64,000 bases of DNA, taken from Nitrosophilus alvini. GTDB taxonomy: Bacteria; Campylobacterota; Campylobacteria; Campylobacterales; Nitratiruptoraceae. The position numbers and the translations under genes were made by a program. The DNA is taken from the NCBI RefSeq assembly GCF_015100395.1, contig NZ_AP022847.1, positions 1,056,501 to 1,120,500 on the forward strand, given 5' to 3'. Shown piece by piece: positions 36,112-44,570 of the stretch (positions within the stretch are counted from its first letter, which is position 1; the number at the start of each line of letters is the position of its first letter). Under the pieces are notes generated by a model. It did not search any database. It saw only the letters and a list, made by a program, of their open reading frames with translations, and was not told where the DNA came from.

Positions 36112-37385
36112 TTTTCACCTGCCGTTATATAGTTTAGATAAGCTTTTTGCATTTTCAGATCGTACATAGCTTCTATAAAAGAGCTTTGGGCATTCTGATA
36201 TTTCGCTATGGCATAGAGAAGATCGTACATATCAGATATACCTTTTTCATATTTGATATATTCGGTATCTTTTATCTTTTTTAAAAGAATAAGCTGTTTT
36301 TTGGCGGATTGAACTTTCGCAATCGCGGTAGATATACGGTTGTTGGCATCTATAATATCGCTTTTTAATTTCAATTCTGTATTTTTGAGTCTGAGTTTTG
36401 AAACCATATGAGCAATTTTTGCCTTTTGAAGCTGTGCATCTTTGTAGCCGAAATCATACAGTCTCCAGTTTATATTTATACCGGCCTGCCACAACTCTTC
36501 CTGGATTCCCTTTGCAAAGTTGCTTCCATAATAGGTATTCAGACCGATTTTTGGAAAATAAAGTGACTTGGCTTTTCTTATCGCTTTTTTGCTTTTTTGG
36601 GCTTCGAACTTCGCTTTTTTGTAGGTATAGGAGTTTCTTAGATCCACATTGGCGGAAAACTTTTCATCATCGTTCACACTCTCCACGTCATCGATTTCAT
36701 CTACACCGATAATGGAAGCCAATTTGGCTTTTAGGGTTTTTATGGAATTTTCTATACTTTTTACATTAAAAGAGGCGTTTTCCAGCTCCGAAGAGACTTT
36801 TAAAAGATCGATTTTCGCTTTTTTGCCAACTTCTACCTCTTTTTTGACATCTTTATACAGTTTCTCCAACGCTCTTTGATATGAGATTGCTGAAGTTTTT
36901 TGGTTCTTCAGAGAAACTATCTTAAAATAGAGGGATTTTATGTTGTATATGAGCTGTTCTTTGGTGAGACTGAGATTTATATTTGATATCTTTTTGCCAA
37001 GCTCCGCGATATCCACAGAACTCACATCAGCAAAACCGTTAAAAAGTAAAACCTCATATATCAGACCTGCACTGCTTATCTCCCTGCTAGAAACCACATC
37101 TGGCGTGATTGGAGGAACTATCGGAGTGAGTGTTCTTGGAATATTGTAGCGTGTGTAACTTCCTACCGCATTTATTTTGCCGAAATTTTGAGCTTTTTTA
37201 ACTCTTTTTTCCTGATGGGCTTCCAAAAGTTTCTGTTTTTGTATCAAAATTTCAGGGCTTTTTTTAAGTGCTGTTTCTATAGCTTCATCAAGTGTAATCG
37301 CATTTATATTTACAGTAATTACACTCACACATATAAGCACAATGAAGTTAATTTTTTTACTAACCATCAGATTAACTTTCACCAT
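36108..37385 (-). CDS. TolC-family outer-membrane efflux channel
   Basis: The protein has up to 425 residues with an N-terminal signal (KKINFIVLICVSVITVNINA), then ITLDEAIETALKKSPEILIQKQKL, the classic TolC-family opening repeat. Two long coiled-coil repeats follow, the second including LRNSYTYKKAKFEAQKSKKAI and LYDFGYKDAQLQKAKIAH. It forms the outer-membrane tunnel for the adaptor and RND pump downstream. The start is uncertain: ATG at 37385 or ATG at 37367. The latter lies four bases after the stop of a possible 25-codon upstream ORF and lacks its own clear SD, which hints at translational coupling. Confidence 0.92.
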   Translation of the reverse strand: MVKVNLMVSKKINFIVLICVSVITVNINAITLDEAIETALKKSPEILIQKQKLLEAHQEKRVKKAQNFGKINAVGSYTRYNIPRTLTPIVPPITPDVVSSREISSAGLIYEVLLFNGFADVSSVDIAELGKKISNINLSLTKEQLIYNIKSLYFKIVSLKNQKTSAISYQRALEKLYKDVKKEVEVGKKAKIDLLKVSSELENASFNVKSIENSIKTLKAKLASIIGVDEIDDVESVNDDEKFSANVDLRNSYTYKKAKFEAQKSKKAIRKAKSLYFPKIGLNTYYGSNFAKGIQEELWQAGININWRLYDFGYKDAQLQKAKIAHMVSKLRLKNTELKLKSDIIDANNRISTAIAKVQSAKKQLILLKKIKDTEYIKYEKGISDMYDLLYAIAKYQNAQSSFIEAMYDLKMQKAYLNYITAGEK

Positions 37386-37449
37386 TAAAGGTGTTTAAAA
37401 AAAGCTGCAAAATATACACTCTTTTTTTATAAGACTCTTTTTTATTCAT
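37372..37449 (-). CDS. possible 25-residue upstream peptide of the RND operon
   Basis: An ATG at 37449 preceded by GGGGAG at four bases opens a 25-codon frame (MNKKESYKKR... to ...NTFNGES) that stops at 37372, just before the second possible TolC-gene start. The frame lies in the loop of an inverted repeat, AAAGCTGC (37401-37408)/GCAGCTTT (37467-37474), whose minus-strand end runs into a seven-T tract, as in an attenuator. It is too short to assign by homology, and it may be chance. Confidence 0.25.
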   Translation of the reverse strand: MNKKESYKKRVYILQLFLNTFNGES

Positions 37450-37493
37450 TTTACTCCCCATATGCAGCAGCTTTACAATAAATCCTGACTTCC

Positions 37494-38240
37494 CTATTCC
37501 CCTTTCTGTAACATTGGAGGTTTCAACGATACTATCCATTCGGCAATAGCTATTCTATCTTCTTCATGCATAGTCAGATAAGCCGGCATAACTATCTTTT
37601 TAAATCTGGGCCATCTACCTTTACTTCCATTTTTTATAACATCGGCAAGTTTACCGACTGCACCTTCACCATACTCTCTTTTATACCTTAACGAAATTCC
37701 TATAAAGCCGGGACCTTTTTTTGCTCCCATTACATTGTGACATGCAAAACATCCATTCTCTTGTGCGAGTTTTTCTCCCGGTAGATAATTTTTACCACTT
37801 TTCGAACTAGCACTATTACAATTGTTATCGCAACTTCCCATACCATTTGCACTGTGAGTAAACTCATTTGGAGGAAAGTTGTCATACATATATTTGGCTA
37901 TGACTATAAGCTCATCTTTTGAGACGTTTCCTTTCATAGAAGGCATTACCCCAAATCTTTTTATAGTTTTAGACATACAAACCGCTTTATCCTTGGAAGG
38001 ATTTAATACATAATCGACGATAAAATCTACAGCCTCTTGTTTTGTCTTATAGTTCTCTTTTACATGAAACATAATACCTGCTGCGGGAGGCGCAACCATT
38101 TTCCTTTTCTGTTCTAATGCAGGCATACCGGTAATATGGCAGACAGAACACTTCTTTTCAAACAGAGTTCTTCCATCTTCAGCATTTACTGCCCCTGTAA
38201 ACAGAAACAGAAAACCTACCACAAAAACAAATCTCTTCAT
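37494..38240 (-). CDS. periplasmic dihaem cytochrome c
   Basis: This 248-residue protein has a signal peptide (MKRFVFVVGFLFLFTGAVNA, then EDGRTLF) and two class I cytochrome c domains. The first has haem site CSVCH near residue 31 and later FGVMPSMKGNVS with a methionine ligand candidate. The second has CFACH near 171 and IVMPAYLTMHEEDRIAIAEWI. A Cys-containing linker (GSCDNNCNSASSKSG) joins them. I start it at the ATG at 38240 because AAGGAG ends five bases upstream; the GTG six bases earlier overlaps that SD. It lies just upstream of the RND exporter genes. Role unknown; electron transfer in the periplasm is the obvious possibility. Confidence 0.9.
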   Translation of the reverse strand: MKRFVFVVGFLFLFTGAVNAEDGRTLFEKKCSVCHITGMPALEQKRKMVAPPAAGIMFHVKENYKTKQEAVDFIVDYVLNPSKDKAVCMSKTIKRFGVMPSMKGNVSKDELIVIAKYMYDNFPPNEFTHSANGMGSCDNNCNSASSKSGKNYLPGEKLAQENGCFACHNVMGAKKGPGFIGISLRYKREYGEGAVGKLADVIKNGSKGRWPRFKKIVMPAYLTMHEEDRIAIAEWIVSLKPPMLQKGE

Positions 38241-38263
38241 AAACACTCCTTCGATATTTCGTT

Positions 38264-38295
38264 ATCTTATACTTTCAATGTTAATAAAACGTTAA
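38264..38295 (-). promoter_or_regulatory. direct-repeat regulator box B and -10 for the cytochrome c/RND unit
   Basis: GTTAA at 38280-38284 and 38291-38295 on the + strand is an 11-base direct repeat, 40 bases upstream of the cytochrome start codon. On the minus strand TAAGAT (38269-38264) lies 15 bases after the proximal TTAAC, matching the spacing at boxes A and C. Confidence 0.6.
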
Positions 38296-38299
38296 CACT

Positions 38300-38920
38300 C
38301 TATTTTGCTTTTCCGTTACGCTGAAAAAACTCGTTGGCAGCAATATTTTTCGGGTCAAGAATCAAAATATCTTCATAAATTTTTGCCGCCTCCTCTTTTC
38401 TGTTTTCATGTTCAAATATACTGGCGAGTTTTTCTAAAAATAAAACCTCAGAGGGGTATAAAGAAAGCATTTTATATATTACGGCCTTAGCATTGGAAAA
38501 CTCCTTTTTATATATAAGAATCTGTGCAAAATAGAGATTTGCATAATAATTATAATAGTCCATCTTTAAAATATCATTGCACAACTTTATAGCATCCTCA
38601 TATTTTTGCTGTAACATATAGATATTTATAATTCCCAGTTTCGGTTTTATAGCACTTTTTACGGCCAATGCGGCTTTTTCATAATGGAAAAGGGCATTTG
38701 AGTATTTTTTTTCCAGATAAAAAAGCCATCCCAGCCGCAGATTTGGAGTATAGGCATTCGGATACTGTTTATATACAGGCATAAGAGACTTTATCGCATC
38801 CTCAAAATCCCCCATCTTTTCATAATTGTACGAGTCATAATACGCCTTTTTTATAAAGTCGTCATACCCATACAGTGACACTATAAGTAAAAAAATTGGC
38901 CAAATTTTTTTAAGTTTCAT
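38300..38920 (-). CDS. tetratricopeptide-repeat protein, exported
   Basis: This 206-residue protein has an N-terminal signal (MKLKKIWPIFLLIVSLYG) followed by about five TPR units (YNYEKMGDFEDAIKSLMPVYKQYPNAY, LRLGWLFYLEKKYSNALFHYEKAALAV, and so on to EEAAKIYEDILILDPKNIAANEFF). TPR proteins act as scaffolds, so it may organise a complex at the envelope. It lies 8 bases after the barrel gene at 38929 and is the last gene of the PqqD-headed unit. No enzymatic motif is visible. Confidence 0.85.
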   Translation of the reverse strand: MKLKKIWPIFLLIVSLYGYDDFIKKAYYDSYNYEKMGDFEDAIKSLMPVYKQYPNAYTPNLRLGWLFYLEKKYSNALFHYEKAALAVKSAIKPKLGIINIYMLQQKYEDAIKLCNDILKMDYYNYYANLYFAQILIYKKEFSNAKAVIYKMLSLYPSEVLFLEKLASIFEHENRKEEAAKIYEDILILDPKNIAANEFFQRNGKAK

Positions 38921-38928
38921 ATATACTC

Positions 38929-39843
38929 CTAAAATCTATAGTCCAAAGAGGCCCCGAGAGTTGTCATATATGAATCTTCACCGTTTTCGGTATCGGTAAA
39001 TTTTTCATAATATATACCCGCACTCAACCCCAGCTCTTTTGAGTATGAGTATCTTGTTTGCAGCGCCGCACCGCCTTTATGAATTTCTGCAAGATTGTAA
39101 ACAGTAAATCCGCCGTCTCTAACGCCAAATGCCTGCTTCCCAATCCAAACGGAAGCTTTTGTGGTAAATTTGCCGTAGTAGTTGGCCAAATTGAATTCAA
39201 AAGAGTTATAACTGTCTGTATACTCTTCAGACCTCTGAATAATATGTGTCGATTTTTTGCCCATTGCACTCATACCCGAACTTTGATTTACAACGGTCTG
39301 AGTTATTTTGCTGCTTTTGAATGTAATATAGTTATATTTTCCTTCAACATAAAAGTCACCGTAACTACACCCTTTTATATATTTGCCAAAACTCGGTGAA
39401 AACTGCCATACACCCAAAGATGGATCGAAGTTGTCGTAGTGAGTATAGAAAACATCTATTCCCGCATCAAAATCAAATGCCTGAAAATATTTTAAACCGC
39501 CAAACAGTATATAACCGCCATCTGTAAGATAATCATCCGAATCGATAAAATGTAGTCCCGCTCTTGCAAGATAGTTATCATCAAAATAGTTTGTATAAAC
39601 TGCGGTAAAATCATTTTGTTCCAAATCAGGCTCATCATTTTTATATTTGACTTTCAGATATTCATACTGAAGTTCAACTTTTTGCAAATCAAACTCTTTG
39701 CTTACATATACTCCACCAAAATATCCATTATCTTTGACACTTTTGCTGCCATAATCAAGATATCCTGCAAAAGGAACTACACTTATATTTTCCCCTGCTA
39801 ATGCAGCTATTGCTATGAGGGACAAACTTGCAATTTTTTTCAT
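38929..39843 (-). CDS. outer-membrane beta-barrel protein in the PqqD/ATP-grasp operon
   Basis: This 304-residue protein has a signal peptide (MKKIASLSLIAIAALA, then GENISVVPFAGYLDYG), many amphipathic strands ending in aromatic residues, and the C-terminal BAM signature ending LDYRF. It is therefore a barrel of perhaps 12-14 strands. No known porin family could be recognised. Its start overlaps the stop of the urea-transporter/M23 gene by 4 bases, so the two are probably co-translated. It could be the outer-membrane gate for whatever this operon handles. Confidence 0.75.
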   Translation of the reverse strand: MKKIASLSLIAIAALAGENISVVPFAGYLDYGSKSVKDNGYFGGVYVSKEFDLQKVELQYEYLKVKYKNDEPDLEQNDFTAVYTNYFDDNYLARAGLHFIDSDDYLTDGGYILFGGLKYFQAFDFDAGIDVFYTHYDNFDPSLGVWQFSPSFGKYIKGCSYGDFYVEGKYNYITFKSSKITQTVVNQSSGMSAMGKKSTHIIQRSEEYTDSYNSFEFNLANYYGKFTTKASVWIGKQAFGVRDGGFTVYNLAEIHKGGAALQTRYSYSKELGLSAGIYYEKFTDTENGEDSYMTTLGASLDYRF

Positions 39844-41933
39844 TTTTTTCTCCTTATAATCAAGTTTTCAACTTTTATGGTATCAAACCCGTGTGTTTTA
39901 TCTATAACAGTGAGTACTGATATTTGTCTGTTTCCTATATTTATTGTTCCTTTTATATCATCACCGTTTTTTTCCCATACTCCCTTATAAAGAAAAGGTT
40001 TGCTACAAATTGAAGCCAAGAACATCAAAAAATCTTTTTTAAATCCTTCATAAACTATACGAGGCGTCAAAAAGTCTTCCCATTTAACCCTCTCTTTTCC
40101 TATAAGAGCAATTCTTGGAATCGCCATAAAAAATTTCTTCAGATAGCTTCTATCTTTGCCAGTATAATCATAAAAATAGAAAATACCGTACTCTTTGGCA
40201 AAAAATAGCTTGTTTTTTTCCGGATCTTCAAAAAAGAATCTGCCGCTAAATCTATCCATAGCCACTCTCAAAGTAAACTCATCTATCTTTTTTTCATCTT
40301 TAAAAACTTCATAACTGCATCTGCTTTCCAAAACAAAACTAAATCTAGTATCCAAAGATTTATCAGCAGCAAAACTAGAAATCTCGTCACCTTTGAGAGG
40401 TCTTTGATAAAAACATACCTCATCTTTTTTTAAATAAGCTACAAAGTTGAAAGGAATTGTTTTGCTTCCTAGATACATATTTTCCTGAACCTGAATATGT
40501 ATATGCGGTTCTGGAGAGTATCCGCTGTTGCCGCAAAGACCAATTATCTGTCCTGCTTCTACAAAATCTCCTTTTTTAACCTTGAGAGAATCTTTCGCAA
40601 GATGAGAAATTTCCACATAAACCCCTGAAGGTGTAGATAATATCAGATAGTTTCCCCAGTTATTTATGTTGTCTACCTCTCCTATAGGCTGATCAGGAAA
40701 ATCATCTGCGGCCTCAACTACATATCCGCTTACAGGGGACAATACAGGCTTTTTGAAAGCATAATAATCATCAAGTCGCAACCCTTCATTCTTATATGTT
40801 TTCCCATCTTTATCACGTATAACAAAGTCATAGGCGTATTTCCACTTTCCCTGATGTGTCCATACATCATCAAAAGCCTGATATACACTCCATTTTCCGG
40901 AAAAAGGCAAAAATATGCTTTTTTCGTTTGATTTGAATCTGAATAGACTTAAAAGAAAATAGCTGAGACTGTTTTCCGGTGTCTTTTTAATAACATACGC
41001 AAACTCTCTAAATCTCACTAGCCTCAGTACAAACAGAAAACTTATAACGGTAATGTTAAAAGGAAGCGTAAATACCGGTATCTTGTAAAGTGTCCAGAAT
41101 ATTGCCGTTGCATCTACCAGTAAAACAGAAATACTTACTCCAAGAAGCGCCAACAAATAGCTTCTAATCCCGGGAATCAAAAAAATCGAACCCAGTGCCA
41201 CGGCAACTAAAATATAATTGAACGCGTAAGGGTTTAAGAGAGACTGTATATACGAACCGCTTAGCTGGCTGTGGACAAAAACTCCGAAATAAAAGCCCGC
41301 TATTGTCATAATAGCCATAATTCTAGAGTGCAAAACAATCAGTAAAAAGATAAAAATTCCAGCCCAGATATTTGGCATAAACAAAATAGTACCTAGGGAT
41401 TTAAAATAGGCTTCACACCATACCGGTATATTTAATCCAGAGTTCAGTAAAAAAGAGTGACTGTAAAGCGTTTCGACAAAAAGATTTGAGTAATTAAGCG
41501 TCGAAAGATAAACAATAGAGCTGACTATCGCAAAAGGAAAAGAGAGAATCGGTATCAGATATATTGAAAAAAGTGTATGCAAAATGATAGTGATAAGAAA
41601 AGTTAGAACCGATGCCACAGCTATCAAAAACAGAGACATAAAGGTCAGTTTAAATAAAAATCCTATACTCATACCGACTAAAAGAGGATTGTATATATAA
41701 AAACCGCTTTCAAGATAATCGGGATCCATCCTTATAAGTGCCGCAAAAAAAAGAGCGAAAAGAACACCCAAAAGACCGCTCAATGCTACATTGGGATTTA
41801 TAAACGAAGCTATCAACAAAAGCAGACCGACTTTTTTGCTCTCTATAAACAGAACTTCTGCATAGCTTGATATTACAGATGATATATAAGGCTTCAGTAT
41901 TTCAAAAGTTTGATTCGCTTTTTTAACTGCCAA
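39840..41933 (-). CDS. urea-transporter-like membrane domain fused to an M23 (LytM-like) peptidase domain
   Basis: This is a 697-residue two-part protein. Residues about 1-320 hold around ten helices with urea-transporter features (VLFIESKKVGLLLLIASFINPNVALSGLLG near 27, YIYNPLLVGMSIGFLF near 78, NIPVWCEAYFKSLG near 172). Residues about 345-510 form an M23 metallopeptidase fold: THQGKWKYAYDFVI carries the first His/Asp, PVLSPVSGYVVEA is the core strand, SHLAKDSLKVKKGDFVEAGQIIGLCGNSG is the lipoyl-like part, and PHIHIQV is the HxH motif. The remaining 185 residues are beta-rich and unassigned. If the zinc residues are used, it would cut a peptide or peptidoglycan bond. It follows the PLP decarboxylase by 10 bases. 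Confidence 0.85.
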   Translation of the reverse strand: MAVKKANQTFEILKPYISSVISSYAEVLFIESKKVGLLLLIASFINPNVALSGLLGVLFALFFAALIRMDPDYLESGFYIYNPLLVGMSIGFLFKLTFMSLFLIAVASVLTFLITIILHTLFSIYLIPILSFPFAIVSSIVYLSTLNYSNLFVETLYSHSFLLNSGLNIPVWCEAYFKSLGTILFMPNIWAGIFIFLLIVLHSRIMAIMTIAGFYFGVFVHSQLSGSYIQSLLNPYAFNYILVAVALGSIFLIPGIRSYLLALLGVSISVLLVDATAIFWTLYKIPVFTLPFNITVISFLFVLRLVRFREFAYVIKKTPENSLSYFLLSLFRFKSNEKSIFLPFSGKWSVYQAFDDVWTHQGKWKYAYDFVIRDKDGKTYKNEGLRLDDYYAFKKPVLSPVSGYVVEAADDFPDQPIGEVDNINNWGNYLILSTPSGVYVEISHLAKDSLKVKKGDFVEAGQIIGLCGNSGYSPEPHIHIQVQENMYLGSKTIPFNFVAYLKKDEVCFYQRPLKGDEISSFAADKSLDTRFSFVLESRCSYEVFKDEKKIDEFTLRVAMDRFSGRFFFEDPEKNKLFFAKEYGIFYFYDYTGKDRSYLKKFFMAIPRIALIGKERVKWEDFLTPRIVYEGFKKDFLMFLASICSKPFLYKGVWEKNGDDIKGTINIGNRQISVLTVIDKTHGFDTIKVENLIIRRKK

Positions 41934-41943
41934 ACAAAAATCC

Positions 41944-43293
41944 TTATTTGAGTTCCAGTTTTTTTGGCAATATTTCTCTTCTTTCTATATCACTCAAATC
42001 CTCTTTTTCTCTTATTATCTCCACACTCCCGTTCTCCATTACCATCAAAACTCTGGGTCTGTATCTGATAAACTGCATCCACTGGGTCACATTATATGCA
42101 CCGACAGGTGATATAACCAGTTTGTCGCCTCGTTTGAGTCTCGGCAAAAGTATGGAATCCTCTATAATGTCTATATTCATACAAAGCGGCCCGTTGATAG
42201 TGGCAGGCTCGCTTATTCCGCTGATTTCACGGGTCAGTTCAATATTGAATTTATACCAAAAATAGGTATATAGAAGATTTACGCCGGCATCGACTATATA
42301 GCTTCTTCTCGAATCAGGAAGTGTTTTGCTGGCAACTACGGAAGTTACCAAAAAACCTGCTTCATCTATCAAATGCCTGCCGGTTTCAAGATATAGCTTC
42401 GGATAACTGCTGCCTTTTATATTTTCATACAGAGCCGAGGTTATAGCTTCTGCATAGTCGTCTATGGAAGGAACAACAACTTCGGGAGGCTGATAGATGC
42501 CTTTCAAATGGTTTTTGGATGCAAACCCACCTCCTACATCGATATACTCGATGGAAAAACCCACCTTCTCCTCTATCTCGTTCATGAGTTGTACCATTTT
42601 GGCGGTTTCTACTTTATAGGCATTGGCATCCAGCATAAAGGTACCTATATGTGCATGAAGTCCATTGAGCCTTAGTTTTCCGCCAGCTTTTATACGCTTG
42701 ACCGCATCCATCGCCTGGCCGCTTTCAATATTGAAACCGAATCTGCTCCATTGCGGGTAGATACCTGTATCCATATTTAATCTAATTGCTACTGGTATCT
42801 CCATACCAAGTTCAACCGCCACTTTTTCAAGATCATTGATCTCATCAAATGTATCTATATGAATTTTTGCACCCTCTTTTGCGGCGGTTATCAGAGAGTC
42901 ATAAGGCTTATATGGTCCGTTGTAGATAATGTCTTTGCCTTCAATTCCAAGTTCCCTGGCTTTTTCATATTCAAACTCGCTGACAACTTCGGCTATAGCG
43001 CCTTCCTGATGAAAAACGGCACATATGGCTTTGAGATAATTTGTTTTGTAACTCCATCCAAATTGCACATTGGGATATCTACTCGAAAAAGCTTCATAAG
43101 CCCCGCGATATTTTTCTCTGATGGCTTTCTCATCAAAAATAAAAAGAGGAGAGCCAAATTTTTCTACCATCTCATCAATACTCACACCGCCTATCGTTTT
43201 TCTTATCTTCTGTTTGGGCATAGGAACACCAGCTTTACTAAAACCGCTTTCGATTTTTATAATAGTTGGTTTTTCATACGGTTTTTTAGCCAT
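41944..43293 (-). CDS. PLP-dependent fold-type III decarboxylase (ornithine/diaminopimelate family)
   Basis: This 449-residue alanine-racemase-fold enzyme has the PLP lysine in FGWSYKTNYL near 84 and HAHIGTF near 214. The phosphate-binding glycine loop DVGGGFASKN lies near 250. ETGRHLIDEAGFL falls near 304, and GPLCMNIDIIEDS near 370 supplies the second-subunit cysteine. GAYNVTQWMQF comes later. It probably decarboxylates an amino acid or an amino-acid conjugate, but substrate cannot be told; the genuine arginine decarboxylase speA is elsewhere in the window. AAGGAG at six bases supports the ATG at 43293 rather than an upstream TTG. It overlaps the ATP-grasp stop by 8 bases. Confidence 0.88.
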   Translation of the reverse strand: MAKKPYEKPTIIKIESGFSKAGVPMPKQKIRKTIGGVSIDEMVEKFGSPLFIFDEKAIREKYRGAYEAFSSRYPNVQFGWSYKTNYLKAICAVFHQEGAIAEVVSEFEYEKARELGIEGKDIIYNGPYKPYDSLITAAKEGAKIHIDTFDEINDLEKVAVELGMEIPVAIRLNMDTGIYPQWSRFGFNIESGQAMDAVKRIKAGGKLRLNGLHAHIGTFMLDANAYKVETAKMVQLMNEIEEKVGFSIEYIDVGGGFASKNHLKGIYQPPEVVVPSIDDYAEAITSALYENIKGSSYPKLYLETGRHLIDEAGFLVTSVVASKTLPDSRRSYIVDAGVNLLYTYFWYKFNIELTREISGISEPATINGPLCMNIDIIEDSILLPRLKRGDKLVISPVGAYNVTQWMQFIRYRPRVLMVMENGSVEIIREKEDLSDIERREILPKKLELK

Positions 43294-44317
43294 CACTCTC
43301 TCCTTTTGTCGCAAGGGTGCTCAGTTTTTCTATATCCGTTATCATCTCATATGTATATCTCACCATCATCTTTCCTGCTTTGTAGTCGCTGTTTGTATCC
43401 GTACTTTTATCAAACATCTCTTCTAGTACCCTTTTTGGAAGATTCACACCAACAGCTGTAGCAAAATAGACCCATGCAGGAAATCTAGGATTTATCTCTA
43501 TCATTATTATTTCATCACCATCCACTATGCATTCAAGTTCGAACGGTCCTTTCCATTTGTATTGCTTTACGAAATTCTCAGCAGTTTTTAAAAGTTTATC
43601 ATGCTTTATAGTTACACCGTTCCATATTTTTCCGAGATTTGTGGTTGTCATCTTTTTTATGGCCACAAGTCCAAGGACTCCACCCTTACCGTCACCTGCA
43701 CCTATAACATTTAGTTCTTCGCCGCTTACAATCTCCTGAACAAGTATAGGAAACCCCCATTCGTTTGAGATTTCGGTAAAGTAGTAGACCGCTTCGGGTA
43801 GTGACTTTGCTTTGTATGCTTTGTAATAGTTGCCTTTTACAATACAGGGAAGCCCTATCTCTTTTACAGCCTTCGTTAACTGATCGACAGTAAAGACTTT
43901 TTTCGTTTCAGGATAGGTTATAGAAATTTTTTTGCTAACCTCTTGCAAATTCTCTTTGCTTCTAAGCTCAAACTGTTCGAGTGAGGGGAGAAAAGTTTTG
44001 ATACCGGCCTCTTCCAGATCATTTTGGTATTTGATATACTGTGGAAGCTCTGCATCAAGCGTGGGTATAACGACATCGAGTCCGTAACTTTCCTTTATAT
44101 AAAGAAGCCTGTTGAATATCGGCTCCCACCCCTGTGTGGGAAATGATAAAATGTAGCTTTTGTCTATCACAAAATCCATATAGTTTCCCGGATCTTGCAC
44201 ATCATAACTTAGTCCCACCGTCTTTATAGAAGGATCGGCTTCTTTGAGACTTCTGGCGACACCTATACCGGGACCAGGATTATCCGTATCGTTAATACCG
44301 CTTACAGCTACAATCAT
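43286..44317 (-). CDS. ATP-grasp ligase, carbamoyl-phosphate-synthetase-like
   Basis: This 343-residue enzyme has an N-terminal pre-ATP-grasp Rossmann part (MIVAVSGINDTDNPGPGIGVARSL), a central ATP-binding region (GLPCIVKGNYYKAYKAKS near 155, FPILVQEIVSGEELNVIGAGDG near 190) and the metal-binding tail FELECIVDGDEIIMIEINPRFPAW near 268. ATP-grasp enzymes join a carboxylate to an amine or thiol through an acyl-phosphate. It overlaps the PqqD-like gene upstream by 4 bases and the PLP decarboxylase downstream by 8, so a three-enzyme biosynthetic unit is likely. Product unknown; peptide-like or siderophore-like condensation is possible. Confidence 0.88.
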   Translation of the reverse strand: MIVAVSGINDTDNPGPGIGVARSLKEADPSIKTVGLSYDVQDPGNYMDFVIDKSYILSFPTQGWEPIFNRLLYIKESYGLDVVIPTLDAELPQYIKYQNDLEEAGIKTFLPSLEQFELRSKENLQEVSKKISITYPETKKVFTVDQLTKAVKEIGLPCIVKGNYYKAYKAKSLPEAVYYFTEISNEWGFPILVQEIVSGEELNVIGAGDGKGGVLGLVAIKKMTTTNLGKIWNGVTIKHDKLLKTAENFVKQYKWKGPFELECIVDGDEIIMIEINPRFPAWVYFATAVGVNLPKRVLEEMFDKSTDTNSDYKAGKMMVRYTYEMITDIEKLSTLATKGESDG

Positions 44318-44550
44318 GACAAAAGTCCGTAAAGTTTCAGTTTCTCTTTAAAATCCAGAACATCATTGAAGGCCTCTTCTTCACTCACATCGTACTCACG
44401 GGCAATTTTGTCTGCTATAGATTTTTCGTCCATTCCCTTGGACAGAGACTCTATTATCTCTTTTGCGGTTTCATTGACAGTAAAACTCTCTCCCGTAGTA
44501 GGGTCGAAAGCGAAACCGTTTTGATTTATTGCCAGATTTTGCACTCTCAT
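44314..44550 (-). CDS. PqqD-like small protein (possible peptide-recognition element)
   Basis: This is a 78-residue protein with the PqqD/RRE pattern: short N-terminal strands (GFAFDPTTGESFTVNETAKEI), then three helices (IIESLSKGMDEKSIADKIAREYD, SEEEAFNDVLDFKEKLKLYGLL). In RiPP pathways this fold binds a leader peptide and presents it to a modifying enzyme; other PqqD-like proteins have no known peptide. Its stop overlaps the ATP-grasp start by 4 bases. A SD-like AGAAGGAGG lies just upstream of the ATG, and a direct-repeat box lies 37 bases upstream. Being first in the operon next to an ATP-grasp enzyme makes a peptide or carrier substrate worth considering. Confidence 0.8.
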   Translation of the reverse strand: MRVQNLAINQNGFAFDPTTGESFTVNETAKEIIESLSKGMDEKSIADKIAREYDVSEEEAFNDVLDFKEKLKLYGLLS

Positions 44551-44570
44551 TATCGCCTCCTTCTAATAAA

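Noticed and set aside
34966-37385. Copper/silver CusCBA-type efflux
   Set aside because: The pump's relay helix has two adjacent aspartates as in the HAE1 group, and the methionine-rich substrate path of CusA is not evident.
39840-41933. Urease-linked nitrogen assimilation locus
   Set aside because: No urease structural or accessory genes are present, and the UreH-like label on the protein at 28816 reflects only a shared membrane fold.
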